DNA of 64,000 bases from Botrytis cinerea B05.10 (GCF_000143535.2 NC_037312.1:868001-932000); one strand, 5' to 3'; shown: positions 11,793 to 24,588, counted from the first letter of the stretch. Notes: generated from the letters alone by a model not told the origin. Numbers and translations: made by a program.

Positions 11793-13218
11793 TTATAACA
11801 TACCGTCGTAGTAGTCATCATCGTCATCAACTTCGGCCAACTGTTCAAAATTGACCTTGTAGCGCAAAAGGCCACCAATACCACCAAAACCCTTGACGAA
11901 TTGGTTGCCCTCACTGGATCTGTCCGAGACAAACTCTAATGTTGTTCCGAAATCTCTGTACTTTTCGGCGATCCATTCCAAGAACGACTCTGAGGAAACG
12001 ACTTCCATTTCTTGGCCAGTCTCCTTGTCCATGAATTGCTCTCGGTTTGAGGCCTCAGATTGCTTAGTAGTATGAAGAATTGTTTGAACGCCATTGCTAT
12101 CTTTCAACACCCAACGGTTGATCTCGAGGTTCTCAAAAACGATCAAAACCTCAACAGCACCTAGTTCCAAAGCCTTCAGAGTATCCTCAACACCATAACA
12201 AACTCGTCCTGTGTCTTGACTGATCTCCTCAAAGTACTTTCCAATAAGCTTCTTCTCCTGGATGAATTTGACGTTGCTAAGTGTCTCGGCTGAAAGCTCA
12301 ATAGCCTGATTGAATCCGTTCTCACCACCATAAGAAACATCAACAACCTTAATAACCTTTGTGGCCAAACGGTTGTCAAACAAATCGGACTGGTTGAGAT
12401 CATTCTTGAAATCGGCAGAACCAGCCAAGATAATACCAGCTACATTGACCTTATCTGCTGTAATGAAATTCTGTACAGCCAATTCGGCAACCTTTCTGAC
12501 GTAGTTGTGACGCTTTTCCTCACGAAGACGCGCGAAACGAAGGGCAGATTGTCCACCACGACCGTGCTTCTTTGGTAAATCGACAGAAAATTTGTGAACA
12601 ACGTCTCTGGTGTTTCCACTCAAGGTACCGAAGAGTGCGCCATTTCCGTCCATAATGATGAAGCCGAACTTCTGGTCAGACTCCAACAATTCAGCAAGAG
12701 CCTCCGTGTGGAATTTGTTGTCGCAAAGGTAGAGAGATGTGTTGATGGGCTTGAAGGGCTCGAAATCGATGTTGACCTTTCTTTCCTTTCCTTCTGATGT
12801 CAAAATTTCACCACAGTACACAACCAAGCCATTGGGCGGGACCTTATTATACAACTTCAGTCTTTGTTGGGTAGACGTGATGGCAGAAAGAACGGATTGT
12901 CGATTCACACGAGACTTGATGTTCGATGCGGTACCCTATATCCAAGTTCGAGTCAGTATATAATGGGCAGTTATCAAGAAGAAGCGGTAACGTACGTATT
13001 CTTCTGCCAACATCTTCGCCGCACGGGAGACCTGATCCTTTGGCGCTGCATAATATGTTAGAGGGTATGTAAAGAATATATCGACGTGACGTCTTACGAA
13101 TGATAAGAGAAATCATGGAGGTTCCATTTCCACGCGCAGCTTCGAGGCGCTTAATCAATTTTTTCACCTTCCATATCTCGATATTCTTCTCGGCCTCATT
13201 TGCCTGAGCGTCACTCAT
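11793..13218 (-). CDS. SUP45: Eukaryotic peptide chain release factor eRF1
   Basis: Model: complement(join(11793..12935, 12996..13045, 13098..13218)), 437 aa, the same length as human and yeast eRF1. It recognises all three stop codons in the ribosomal A site and triggers peptide release, working with eRF3. Stop-codon motifs are NIKS at 61-64, formed just after the second intron, and YLCDNKF at 126-132. The catalytic GGQ is at 184-186 within KKHGRGGQS. The C-terminal eRF3-binding domain ends in an acidic tail ([11 protein letters not shown]). The final GGTATG looks like a possible splice donor just before the stop, so the last two or three residues are less certain than the rest. Confidence 0.97.
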
Positions 13219-14818
13219 ATTGGCGGATAATGAGACAAAACCACTGAGACAATTCGACCTTTATGAATGATTTGACCTGTAAGTGGTTGCACAATATCCG
13301 TTGACTCTGCAGTTTACAGTTGTCAAGATATTGTCTATTCGTCTTGTCTTTGTAGGATTTGTGACGTGGGCTTATTAGGGTCAGAGTGTGGGTGGTGGTT
13401 AGAAGAAATTTAGTGTGCTAGTAAAGGTTAGGCGAGGGGTCGGGAACTTTCGAAGGAAGCAAAAACGTCACTTGGATGAACTTTAGTGGGGAAAATTTTC
13501 ATTCTCTCAAAATCATGTCACGGGATTTCACTTTACGTCAAAATGCATCACAACACCTGCGAAGTGAGTATGATCTACAATTCAATGTATTGTCAATGGG
13601 CAGTGGCCAGTGGTCAGTGTTCATGGCGATGGCGATGGCGATGGTGATACCGGCAACAAGATGTACAATGCTTTTTTCACTCAATGCTTTTGCCATTGCT
13701 ACGCCATATGATCTGAATTTCGGGGAGATGGTAGCCGTCCACGATACAGTACAGCAAGCTGTGTAGAACACTTACAGCAGATGGCTCCCTTAAGTAATGG
13801 CCGTCCGCGATATAATACTATTAGCTTGGCATGACTCTTTACCCCATCTCACTCTATTGCAAAGCTATCATCATTTCTTCTTTGCGTCCTCCCACGGCAT
13901 TGTGGTATCTCCAGTCGCCATCTCCAGTCTTAAAGTACAGGCCATTGAGGGCTGTCCATCCTAGTGTTCAAATTTCTTTATCGGAGACAGGTCCGAATAT
14001 CTAGCTCAGCCCGCGAGATCATGTATATTTCAGTAGTTTTACTCAAGCTTGGAAGTGGAGGATGTTTCCGCATTTCTAGAAACGACGGGCTTTGTAGCTA
14101 AAGCTTTATTCGTCGAGTTTGAAAGAAAAAAAAGTATTCCTTTTCAAACTTCGCACAGTGCTTAGGGAACTTGCGAAGCTTCCATTGTGTGTTATATAGA
14201 TATTTCATGGAGGCCATTTCATTGTTATTTTCCACAAGTTCGAACAGCAAACACAACAAAAAGTAGAGGTAACGATTTCGAAAAGCTTTTCGCATCTGGG
14301 CTTGGTTTCTTTGTTCTGACTACAGCTCCAACTTCATGTTTTTAGGACTGACTTTGCGGGAAGTCCCGACTCTTCATCTTTGAACGCCTTATCCAAACGG
14401 GTTGAATCTTGTCTTGAAGTTATTCGGATACTGGCTTGCCACAACTAAATCAGATCCGTTTCATTTGGGAGTGCTTGAGCAGTGGGCTCATGCTAGCGAA
14501 ATATTCAAAATGTTAGACTGAATTGACTTTTGAGAGTGAGAAGATTGTTTTAACAATGACAAGTACCATTATGTTCAATTGATAAGCATTAAAAATACAT
14601 ATATTCCGATATTTGATTCCATTCAAAGAAAGTACAGAAGTTCTTGTTCTCTCAGTATTATATGATTTAGACAACTGACATGACCCCTACCCTTTTGCAA
14701 TCATCGGTACGACCACTACCACCACAAACCTTCCGGCAGTCCAGTTTCAGCGTATATGTCGATATCCTCTGGATCAAATGATCGATTGAATGTGTAAAAT
14801 TATATCTATGCTGAATTA
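13219..14818. other. Spacer, no gene seen
   Basis: The first 200-300 bp are probably the eRF1 promoter and leader. The remainder has only short frames without domain signals, including two overlapping opposite-strand frames across a GATGGC repeat near 13625-13645. Confidence 0.5.
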
Positions 14819-15064
14819 TTATCTCACATTTGTGTTTTTAAGTGGGATCTTTACCGACAGCCTCATGCTAGAGCCTCCGACCCATTCATCATCCTCCTGA
14901 ATACATGCTGGGCATTTTCCTGTCTTATTGATAATTGAGAGCTTTGGGTCTTTTTTCCAGCTCTTGCAAGTCTCCAATGGTCCGTTGGGATTTAGAGAAC
15001 ATCTTAGTGTTTGCGGGTCGACATCCCCACACTCGTACTGTGTCCACAACTTATCGCCGCACAT
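14819..15064 (-). CDS. Small cysteine-rich hypothetical protein (CGD family, copy 1)
   Basis: An 81-aa single-exon frame whose function I do not recognise. The N-terminal half has spaced cysteines: MCGDKLWTQYECGD, six residues, RC, then NPNGPLETC, with a later CPAC pair. The same spacing (W-x4-CGD-x6-RC-x2-NP-x2/3-P-x3-C) recurs in the frame ending at 16547 on the same strand, which is the main reason to call it real. Small fungal proteins beginning MC...CG...C are common and mostly uncharacterised. There is no signal peptide, so a cytosolic or metal-binding role is conceivable, though unsupported. A copy truncated by decay is also possible. Confidence 0.5.
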   Translation of the reverse strand: MCGDKLWTQYECGDVDPQTLRCSLNPNGPLETCKSWKKDPKLSIINKTGKCPACIQEDDEWVGGSSMRLSVKIPLKNTNVR

Positions 15065-15839
15065 GTATGATGGTGTAGTTTAGTTTGTCGTCAGTACCTG
15101 CGTATTTGATAAGAATTTATTCATGGGTTTGGTGACGCGAGCCTCCTGACAAGATTGATCTCTGGGCAAGTGCTTGAAGTAAAATTTTGAATTTGTGTTC
15201 TGAATAGGATCCGGAGTATTTGTGTTTTTTCATATCTTCAAAAACCTCTGGGTTACGAGAAACCTCTCTTAATAAATACATGAACACTCTGACAATATCA
15301 GGAATTTGATAGACTTCTCAAGGCTTCTACCACGGGATCTCCCGGCACGTTCAAGTGGGGCATGCTAGACACAATGTTACTAGATGACGATTAGTATGCG
15401 ACGACAAAGAAATCATCAGGGCGGAGAAAGGACCGGTTCCAAAACTACTGGAGATCTGTCGATTGGTTTATATAGATTCGTCATCTTTGCAGTGCGAAGA
15501 TATACTCTACGTTCCAATCTTTGATATCAAATGAAAAGATGGAGACCGGCTTCCTCCCTGCCTAGTAGTGAATGTGAAATTTCAATTTCTGGGAATCATG
15601 AAGAATTTGAAGTGCAGTCAACATTTTGGGTAATTATAACCCTTCTAATTAAATGCAGCAATTAAAAGGCTTTATTTTCAACTGCAATCTAAGCATTGAG
15701 ATGCTCCCTAGTAGGATTCAAATAATTTATGTTCATTTCGCTACGCCAAGCATGTAGAGGTTTTCCGTTGCAGTACTCCTAAAACCACGCTATTCTGGCC
15801 ACCAAAGATATTTTGCCGTGCACCCTGTTGCCTGAGACC

Positions 15840-16547
15840 TCAAAGACATTTAATTGGAGTTTGGATCTCAGCCTGTTCATTCTATTAGAAGATTCCGATG
15901 GCGCTACGTTTTGGAGAGAAAACTTGGTACTTACCATTTCCTCAATTCTATAGGCTTCCTTAACCACATGCAATTGTGATTTCTTACTCGCTGCGTTCGT
16001 ATCATTTGAGAAAACGACCTTTAAATATCTCAGGTCATGGTAGAGAATCACTGTCAACAATGTCGCTAGTCTTGGTGATGATATCTTCAGGGTACCGCTA
16101 GTCGGATGTCAGCGATCAACCAAGGTCCAAATCAGAGTGCTTTACCGCGCCTACTTTTAATTTCTTTTGAAGACCCTCAGAAGTTCCAGTCTTACTATTG
16201 CTTGAAGCATCATTTATACAGGGATTGGGAGCGGAATTGTTGAAAAACTCAGAATTTGCGGTATGCCATTCTTTACTGCAAACAATCCAAGTGAACGTAT
16301 TGAATATCACGTTCTCAGCATTGCCAAACGTGTTACCGGGTATTCGTCCCCAATCGACACACCTTCCTGGAAATGACAACAGGTCTGGATCGGGATGACT
16401 TATCGCACATGTTGCGGCCCTTGATATTGCTGTAGTCTGGCGAGTGTCACAACTCTCGAATGGCCGATTGGATGGATTTTGGTCGCAGCGGAATTCAACA
16501 TAACGCAAATCACCACAGTGAAATATAACCCATTGTCGCCAACACAT
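15840..16547 (-). CDS. Cysteine-rich hypothetical protein (CGD family, copy 2), 3' structure uncertain
   Basis: The first exon (16547 to about 16144) reads MCWRQWVIFHCGD, six residues, RC, then NPSNRPFESC, matching the neighbour at 14819-15064. It continues with further cysteines (ATCA, GRCVDWG, WIVCSKEW, NPCIND). A good donor (GTAAAG) follows LKVGA. An acceptor about 60 nt on opens a frame reading ...SSPRLATLLTVILYHDLRYLK to IEEM, and a second donor (GTAAGT) leads to a short last exon. An alternative acceptor stops after about 20 residues. The coordinates given cover the longer model. Function is unknown. Confidence 0.45.
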
Positions 16548-19500
16548 TGTTTTAATTCAAAAAAAAACAAAGAATTTGATATGCGGTTGTTAAAATATTT
16601 CCAGTTTGGTAAACAGGTAATTTGAGATGATAGGCTCGGTGTGTAACGTCTGATGTTGGCTTAATGAATGGTGCGTATTATGTTGTTGCTGTTGATTTTA
16701 ATTTTCCAAGGCTGTCAATAAAGTAGAAAGCGCTAAACTTCCGTCCGGGCAGTTTTCGACTTTTTCGCCCCTTCCTACTTCCGGTTATGGAAGCCTCCTG
16801 CTTACAGCGTCCTTTCCGAGTCAGTAAATAAGTGGAGAATGAAGAGGGTGCCGCAAAATACTTATTGTAGTAATGGTGGATTATTAGTTCCAGTACACAG
16901 TTCGATTTGGATCAAATTTTGATGGTATCACTGTTGCGAGAATTGTCTTGATTTTAATGTTCCAGGTAACTTCAATAGTTAGGATCGCTACGACGTCCAG
17001 GATCAACTTGATGTTTAGTCTAAGTTCTATATCTAAAAGTGATTTAATGTTCAAATTGTTCAAAATCTTTGAGAGGCCTTTGATATCCAAGTTTATATCA
17101 ATATTCAGAGATCTCTCTCATTATTAGATTTCAGCTCGAATCGCAGAACACCTAGGCACTGTCAAATCGATGTGATGTTTTGGTCTTGGCATGTTTTCAA
17201 CAATAATTCGTAGTATATGTATTTAAATTAAGTAAGTTTCTCCTACCTCCTCTGCCCTCCAAGAATGCTTTCCAGGAGCCTGGATTTTGAGTTGAATTGA
17301 TTCATCAACCTCGGCTGATACAATCGAATTCATGATGGGATCTTAGTCTGGTCAAGGGACAAGGTATCAACTGGTAAACCAGGAAGAGCCATTGTCTGAG
17401 TGGTTTTCACAATGCATGTAGTACAGAAACTGGCATTTTGACAATTGATTGATTGTACTATAAACTCAATTAATGCAGTTTGATACTTTTGATTCTTGAA
17501 TATATGGAATTTTCCATGGATGATAGATCAAATTAAAGAGCTTCTCGCCCGCGTTCATCTGTCGTCTCCTACGTCATGACCCCATTGCTACTCCTTTATA
17601 TCACGATCTACAGTAATCACTTGCAGATTGAAAATCAAGATCAGAGATTGATCTCAAGTGGCAAAATTGAATGAGATGGAATGTAACATGTTTGGTGGTT
17701 GAATAGCTTTGATCTCGTGCATCCTGATGAATATGACAGCCGAGAAGAAGCCTTACAAATTTTTGTTCATAGATACTTGACGCATATGAATACTGAAATA
17801 GTAGATAGAAAAGTTATGCTTATTTGCTATGGCATCTGAATCTGAATCTGACTCAGCCACGCCTAGTTTTGAAAGTTTGACTATTTCACTTTGAGTTGTA
17901 GTAGCCCCACTAAGCGAGGATCTTTAGGGGAACTCTAAACAGTGGAATCACCCATCTCAATCGCCTCTTTCCCCAGCGAAGAAGGGCGTTCTTTAGGGAG
18001 AATGAATAAAAATAATCTAAATATACAAGACACATCCAAAATGAAAATCATCTGAAAATTGGTCATCCATCGCAATAGTTTTTGAATTTCATAACGGGGA
18101 AGGGCAGGTGAAATGTCTGCATCACCATTCTTGAAAAAGCTGAGACAGTAGGCTCTTCAGAATCCAGTAGTTAGGGAGTCAAACCCGCCTGAGATTAGAT
18201 TTATTCACAATGGGCAGGTAGCTCCATCATTTAAAGTTCCCCTAGAAGTAAACTCGCATTTAGGGTAGTTTCACTCCGCCCTTCTTAGGAGACATCTTGG
18301 CATTCAAAAAAAGAAAGAGAGAAAGAGAGAAAGAGAAAGACTGAGAGAAAGACCAACCGTATAGTTGATGTATATTGATGCATAAATCAATCTGAAAAAT
18401 GTCCTCTACAGAGAGAGGTTACTGTAGAAAGCCTGCATATTTGGATGGAATTTTAAGAGACAAAAAGATTGAGACAACCACTATCTCCTAGTTACCAAGG
18501 GAAACCAGGCTAACCAGTACGGCCAGCACACCACCACCTTAATTCCTCTTGATTGTTGAACATGCAGTCTTAATTGCAGGTGTATCATACTCTCCATCGC
18601 TACAAGTTACCCGCCTCCTACTCAAATCTACCCGTATTTTCAAATTTCAAATCAAATCTATCATACTGTATCAATAAATGACGAGGATCAATATATCAAG
18701 ACTAAGTTCATCAACAAGTCCATAATGAATTGTAAATTTGAAGCAACAATCATCTGGTTCTAGAAACAAGAGTAGTGTTTCATGGAACAACTTGAAATTC
18801 ATTGCACATATGAAATCTCGGTGCCAAAGTTTACTGTCCAATTATCCTCTTCCTGTTCCCCGAATCTCAAATCAATCGCGTCTCTCATCCTATTCTATCA
18901 TTGATCTTCAATCTACAAGCCTCGTCTTTTCTTTTCTTTTCTTAATATGAGACGGATAGCATTATTCCAATGCAGCCATCTCTATCCAATTCTAAGCTAC
19001 ACGCATTCATCCTTGAGTATACACTTCAAGTTCCGGTCACATCTCGGCTACGTCAGTAAGTATCTTGTTAAGCTCATCATTCACTAATATCAAACTTCGC
19101 AAACTCTCGCTTATATCCATCCGACCACTCCTCTCTCATCCCATCTAGTCTCGTCACTACTCTTCCTATTCACTCCGCAACACCGCTTTCCCCCGAAAGT
19201 GAAGCATCCAAGCAGAAAAAAAAATTATCAACCCCTCAAAGTGCATCATCCTAGAATCCGAAGATCCAAAAAATAAAAAATATATAAAATATTCTTTCGA
19301 AGCAAAACCTTACCGTCCCTCGAGGGACGGCAAGGAAACCCCCGGACGGGTTTTTTTCGCTCGATTCGGACCAGGCGTGCTATCCCCTCCACCAAACCGC
19401 ATTTGACCTGCACAAACAAGCCTGTTTGCTGCCTCTGCGGTTCGGACGAGGGAAAGTTTTTACCACGGTATATATAGTAGAGTTTGTGGGGTGTGCTGTA

Positions 19501-21155
19501 TGGTAAAACGCATTATTGTATGTAAATTTGAGATACTTTTTGCTGCCTGAAAGCACCTGGATGAACTTACAGGCCAGAATGAATCTTAAGGATTATTGTT
19601 ATAATAGGTAAGTAAGTGTTTTGGTAAGTTTTGTTTGTGTTGTCGACATACTTTTTGTGGTTGTCAATGCGCCAGAAGGGTGATTGCAAAATAAAGTCGA
19701 ATAAATTGTCTTTTGAACAGTGCGAAGAATGAACAGAATGTATCTGCAGTTCTTGAATAGATCATTCGTGTAAAATACGCAGGTCTTATATTCAAACAGT
19801 CATGGAGATGGAAGGAACTACGTGCTTGAAGATGTAAGTCAGATTGCATACTCCCGTTTTATACCACTGGTCGCACTTTCCACTCTCAAACGAGAATATA
19901 TATCTTACCATGAAGATAACTAGCAGCAGCAACATCCACTCAAGCAGATACGCTAATATTTACTTGTCCCCATACAAGACCGAGAATTGACAATATGATG
20001 TTGAGTGTGCGCATCAATCTGCGTGGAGGATATCGATCACTAAGCCTACTCATTTGATTAAAAGAAATTACATCAAGGCATAAAAGTATTCTATATAATG
20101 AAGCAACTATGCATGAAGTGATTCCTCCATGTACTCTGTACATTCCTAAAGATCCCATCTTAACGTAAAAGTTCAAACCGCCCTTTGTCCTCACTTTGGC
20201 CTCAGCGATCAAACCCTCCTCACCCGAGAATTACACGAGAAAGACTCTTGACATTGCAGTTTTTCGTATAACTTGTCCGGATAAAGAAGAGCTCTATTAG
20301 ACCCAAGAGTAAAGAGAATCGTTCGCCACTGCCGCGCGTTGTAGTCTTACTCTTGGATGTTTTCATGAATTCTTATGACTTTTACCCGAACTTTTGTCAT
20401 AGGATGACGAATATTCGCAGTCACTCCTGCATTAGAAGTATTCAGAATAGACTAAACATTTAACAAGATCAACTCATCAAGCGAAACGACTCATAGGAAA
20501 CCAAATCAGGCGTCGAATCGAAAAGTTGGGCACTGACTCTATGATTGTAGATGGTTGTATTTGCTACTTCTTTACGGCATACCGTTACCGTTCCTGTAGA
20601 TAATAGCTGCAAGATTTACGTCATGATACCCAACTTAAGAGTCTTGTTTACGGATAATCATAATGTGCGGAAATTCCTAGATAATACCCGGGGTGGATGA
20701 AGGATGATGGGCATACAAGGAAAAAAGAAAGATATTGGGCAGGAAGTTACCTTCAAAATGACATGGGTTGAGGGTTCCAGACTGAGAAGAGCGACGAGAT
20801 ATATCGAGTCGGTTAAAATTATTTCTAGCCACTGGTGAAGTGACCATAATATGGCAGTTATTTTCTTATCGTAATATTGGGCCAGATCTGATCAGAAATT
20901 TTGCAATAAACACGAAGATGTTGGCGGCCAGGGCCTTGAAACCTTTTATTTGAACTCCACATGAAATGTTAACTACCCAATGATATAATGTCCGTATCGT
21001 AAACCGAAACTCCGCCCCCAAAAGATTTCCGCCTCCACGCCAAGTTTTATCCCCGCCATTCCAAAATCCAACCTTCCGTCCATTTAAATCGAATGCCAAA
21101 TTTCAATCTTACGTGCATCAGCAAGTACCGATCCCTGCTTTATCCCCTTACGCGC
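16548..21155. other. Long gene-poor spacer
   Basis: I see no supportable protein gene in about 4.6 kb. Frames are short, lack domain motifs and lie in AT-rich sequence with purine runs (a GAAAGAGA tract near 18307-18352). The one striking element is the GC-rich palindrome and hairpin at 19313-19357. Confidence 0.5.
19313..19357. repeat. Perfect 18-bp palindrome followed by a hairpin and T-run
   Basis: CCGTCCCTCGAGGGACGG (19313-19330) is a perfect palindrome. Five bases on, AAACCC (19336-19341) can pair with GGGTTT (19348-19353), and seven T follow at 19351-19357. On the plus strand the pair looks like an intrinsic-terminator shape, or a Pol III T-run stop after a structured RNA. An A/T-rich TATATAAAA stretch lies about 30 bp upstream. 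No known RNA family is recognised. Confidence 0.6.
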
Positions 21156-22144
21156 TCATACCATCTCTCCTGCGGCCCGTCTTAAGACTCTCGCAAACGA
21201 ATCGGCACCGGACCCCAACCAACAGCAACTTCCCGCCCCCTCGCATACCTCTATAGTATCGATACTACTACCTGATTCTTGGGCCGAACTGAGCATGAGT
21301 CGGGCGTATGCATCTGTTAGTACATTGTCTAGTGGGCATAGGACGTATGTGGTAGGAATTGTGCGCCATGCTGCCATTGTCGTTCTGTGGTACAATGCGG
21401 ATGTTGCTTGGGGGCGCATAATGTGTGCATACTAGGTGGCTTAGTAAAGAGTGCTTTGATATAGCTACAATAACTCACATATTCGGCATGCTCATGTGGT
21501 AAATCGTTGTAAAAGTATTGGATTGCCGACGCAGATGGAATAGACACAGTAACAGCCTTTTTCTAACGTTTAGTGAACGCAAGTTAGAATTCAATACAGG
21601 ACAAGCGCAAAAGTCTAAACCGGAATGAGGAGCCAAAACTTCTCGACCAGATTATAACCGCGAGTATCATGGAACATGTCCGGCGGAAATAAGAAATATG
21701 AGTTGATTGACTTACACGTGAAGTTGTATTACACTGCATATATGGTGGGAAAGAACTATAGTCTCCTTCTTCGCACATTTTGAAGCCCTCTTGCACAATC
21801 CATGCCATGACGAATACGATTCGTAGAACTCCACCTCTAAGGCCTCTTTGTGCCCTGTCTGTTTTCCCTAAGCCTTGCAAGGCATCGCCGCCTGGAACAC
21901 CGGCATAAGAATGTAGGACCACAATGACATCGTGACCTGCCTCTACAAGATGTGACACTGAACTTCGAATTGCTCTAGTATCCTGAGCAGGATCGTTTGA
22001 TGCGTGATTTCCATTCGCAAGTACTGACGGAAGCTGAACTGGAAGAACAGGATAACCGTAGTGACCGAGAAGGGTTCTGAGGGGATCAAATATAGCTGGA
22101 GTGTGGCAAAAGCCAGGAACGCACACGAACGTAGGCATAGACAT
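21156..22144 (-). CDS. Alpha/beta-hydrolase family protein with altered catalytic region
   Basis: Model: complement(join(21156..21431, 21479..21562, 21716..22144)), 262 aa; three phase-0 exons with open frames throughout, a normal size for the family. The N terminus (MSMPTFVCVPGFCHTPAIFDPL) is the first strand and oxyanion loop. VVLHSYAGVPGG carries the nucleophile serine in an HSYAG variant of GxSxG. IPTTYVLCPLDNVL is the strand carrying the acid Asp. Where a GH-containing segment with the catalytic His is expected, it reads CEGAGSCCWLGS, with no His. The first intron (153 nt) is longer than its neighbours. It is probably a divergent, perhaps inactive, hydrolase; a decaying copy or a missed splice is possible. 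Confidence 0.65.
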
Positions 22145-24581
22145 CGAGACAGTTGATTCAGTGGTAAAGATTTGATTGATGATGAAAACAATATACTTCG
22201 AACAGTTGCTACATATATAGAGAAATTCATCTTTACACTCGGAATACCTCCAACAGTGTGCTGAGAAACCATGGCCATCAAAACACGAATTTTCAATTCA
22301 TAGTCATTGTAGACCCCCCCCGGACACCTCTGAGTCGAGGCTGCGGTCGCGCGAGTAATTCTTGCATCGTACAGTTATCCAATAATAAAGGACGACGGTA
22401 CAATCTCCCAATCATAGCTCTTTTTAATGTTTCATAACCAATGAATACCCGCCACTTGTTTTCAGGCTACTCAATTAGAAAGTACATTCTCTCTGTAAAT
22501 CTCGTGCCCGAAATTTTTAGGGGTAGAATTTACCTTCCCGGCCGATCGGATTTGGGTAGTATCCCTGGGATTCAACTCCTAAACCCGACGCTTAAGGCCA
22601 TTTATGCCAGGGATCTCACGAGATATGCTTCGGGTTGAACCCCATCATCCACTCGTGTATGCCCAGCGCCACATTACAATGCAAATTTGGGTCTAGAAAC
22701 CTTCAAAGGGGGGTGAGAAGATGACGAGCGAAAATAACAGTACAAAGTACAATGGTAAACTGAGAAGCTAAACAGCGGCAGTGCTAAGGAATAGTCGATG
22801 CTTCAAACCACAAATCATAACTCTTAAGATAGTTATAATGCATGAAGCTCTATATATATCACAGCTTTGTCATTTGTACGAGGGCACCTTGTGGCTCGAT
22901 TGACGACTTTGCACTGCCTCCAACAGCTAACTCTAGGAACTGGTATTCGAATCAAAAACTGGCAGTATTCCCAGAACTACCAGGAAAAGAAAGATGACAC
23001 AAAAAAACGCCAACATGAAGCTCGCCCGAACGCATTCGTGTTGGAGTATTTCCGGCACATTGGGTTTGAATCGTGAAAAGCTCGCCATCATGTAGATCAA
23101 AAGGCCCTGAACCCCTTGACCAGCTTGCGCGCGGAACGGTAGGAATGGGGCCGTATTTACTGCCGACTGTCAGCTTCTGCAAGCTCGTGTTTTATGATGC
23201 TGGATGCGTTTGTGTAAGAAGCTCTCAACGACTTGTTTCTATCGTCGGATTGTAAGACTAGTGTGGGATTCTTGGCTGGGCTGGCGTACCCGTTGGCCGT
23301 TGCACAAGGGTAGAATGATGACTCTTGAGACATTTTCAAAAGTACAGGAATAGTTCCAAATGATGTTGAACTTCTGTGTTTGTCTTGACTTAAGCAATCT
23401 AGGAATTCATAGTAAGAGTAAATTATTTAGGACGTCAGTGTTGGAAATTCTTGAATAAGAGAGCTGGGACGATAATGGCGGCGCGTGAAGAAGCCGCTTA
23501 CTAAGGACAATCCAAAACGGAAACCGCCTATATTGACACCTCGTCAATGCTAAAATTACTCACTCAATGAAATGGCCAACAATTGCAACTGTTTCAATAT
23601 TTCTTCGGCTCGTATGTCTCAGGGTCCGCGACAGAGTGACCAACAGAGACTTTACAAAATTTACGCGCCGGCTATGAATACCATATGAGGTAACCATGTA
23701 TCTAGCACGAGTGGCGTATGAAAGCTTTACCGCCATTTTAGCGACTTCGCACGACAAACCTGCAGTCACTCAGTAGGTGACGGGGTTAGTCTCAGCTTCC
23801 TCCGACGAGGTTGGTGCGGATCGAGCCTTTCCGACGTCGGCATTGATTAAACTTCGCCGGCCATGAGATGAACGCTTGGCAATGTGCTGTACAGAGTATG
23901 TAGTTCTACGCCTACGGTAATATGGTCGGCAGCAATCTAGGAAGAAGTGAATTACTGGTGGTTTAACCCCGGCCTAATATCAATTCGCTCCGAGGTCGAT
24001 TTCATTGTCAAGAACAGCCAAGCTACTAGAGTCGTGGTGCCTGCACTGTCTTCTGCTTCTTTTTTGTCTCCTGTCCTGCAAGTGTCTCGATTCGTAGTTT
24101 GTACTCCGAGATTCAAACCTAACGACGTGCGGGGTTTGGTGGAGATGCGGGGTTTAACCAATGATCCGAGCCGAATCTACAAGTACGTACCTAGGTACTT
24201 GAGTATACATAACTTTTGCATTTGTTGATTCTTTCCAAAAGCAAGCAGGATCGGCCAGTGCTAAAGCTCTGTATAATTCCCCTAAGCCGCTCACAGGAAG
24301 ACGGCAGAACATTTTCAATTACATCACAAACTATATTAGATGGTCTTATCTCCGCAAATAGAGAATTCGTCTGTAAGAGTTATTTGTACGATCTATGCAA
24401 ATTTGCATGTCTAACTCCGGATACTCTTCGTATCTTTCAATAATAACATGTATGTTAAGCTGCGGAGTGCAGCATTACCCCGCTAGGAATCTTGCTTTTA
24501 CTCGGTCTGTGAAGTCATTGGTAGACAAGTGGATTGTACCTGGATACAACTAGTAAATACTCCGATGGGAGTTTTTTGACC
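22145..24581. other. Spacer between hydrolase and alpha-galactosidase
   Basis: No gene is supported. Frames here are short and lack domains. A C8 run at 22311-22320 and several GC-richer patches (22500-22620, 23780-23880, 24110-24180) alternate with AT-rich sequence. A 12-bp perfect palindrome GTACCTAGGTAC lies near 24188. The mosaic could be old decayed insertions, but I recognise no transposon protein. Confidence 0.45.
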
Positions 24582-24588
24582 TATAAAA
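24582..24588 (+). promoter_or_regulatory. TATA box of the alpha-galactosidase gene
   Basis: TATAAAA lies 60 bp before the ATG at 24648, a position fitting a short-leader fungal gene for an inducible secreted enzyme. Confidence 0.6.

Noticed and set aside
19940..20212. 90-codon minus-strand frame in the gene-poor stretch
   Set aside because: No domain, no signal peptide of clear quality and no partner exon; indistinguishable from chance.
23950..24160. Possible terminal inverted repeat (GGTTTAACCCC versus GGGGTTTAACC)
   Set aside because: The arms are not true reverse complements at the centre and no element or target duplication is visible.
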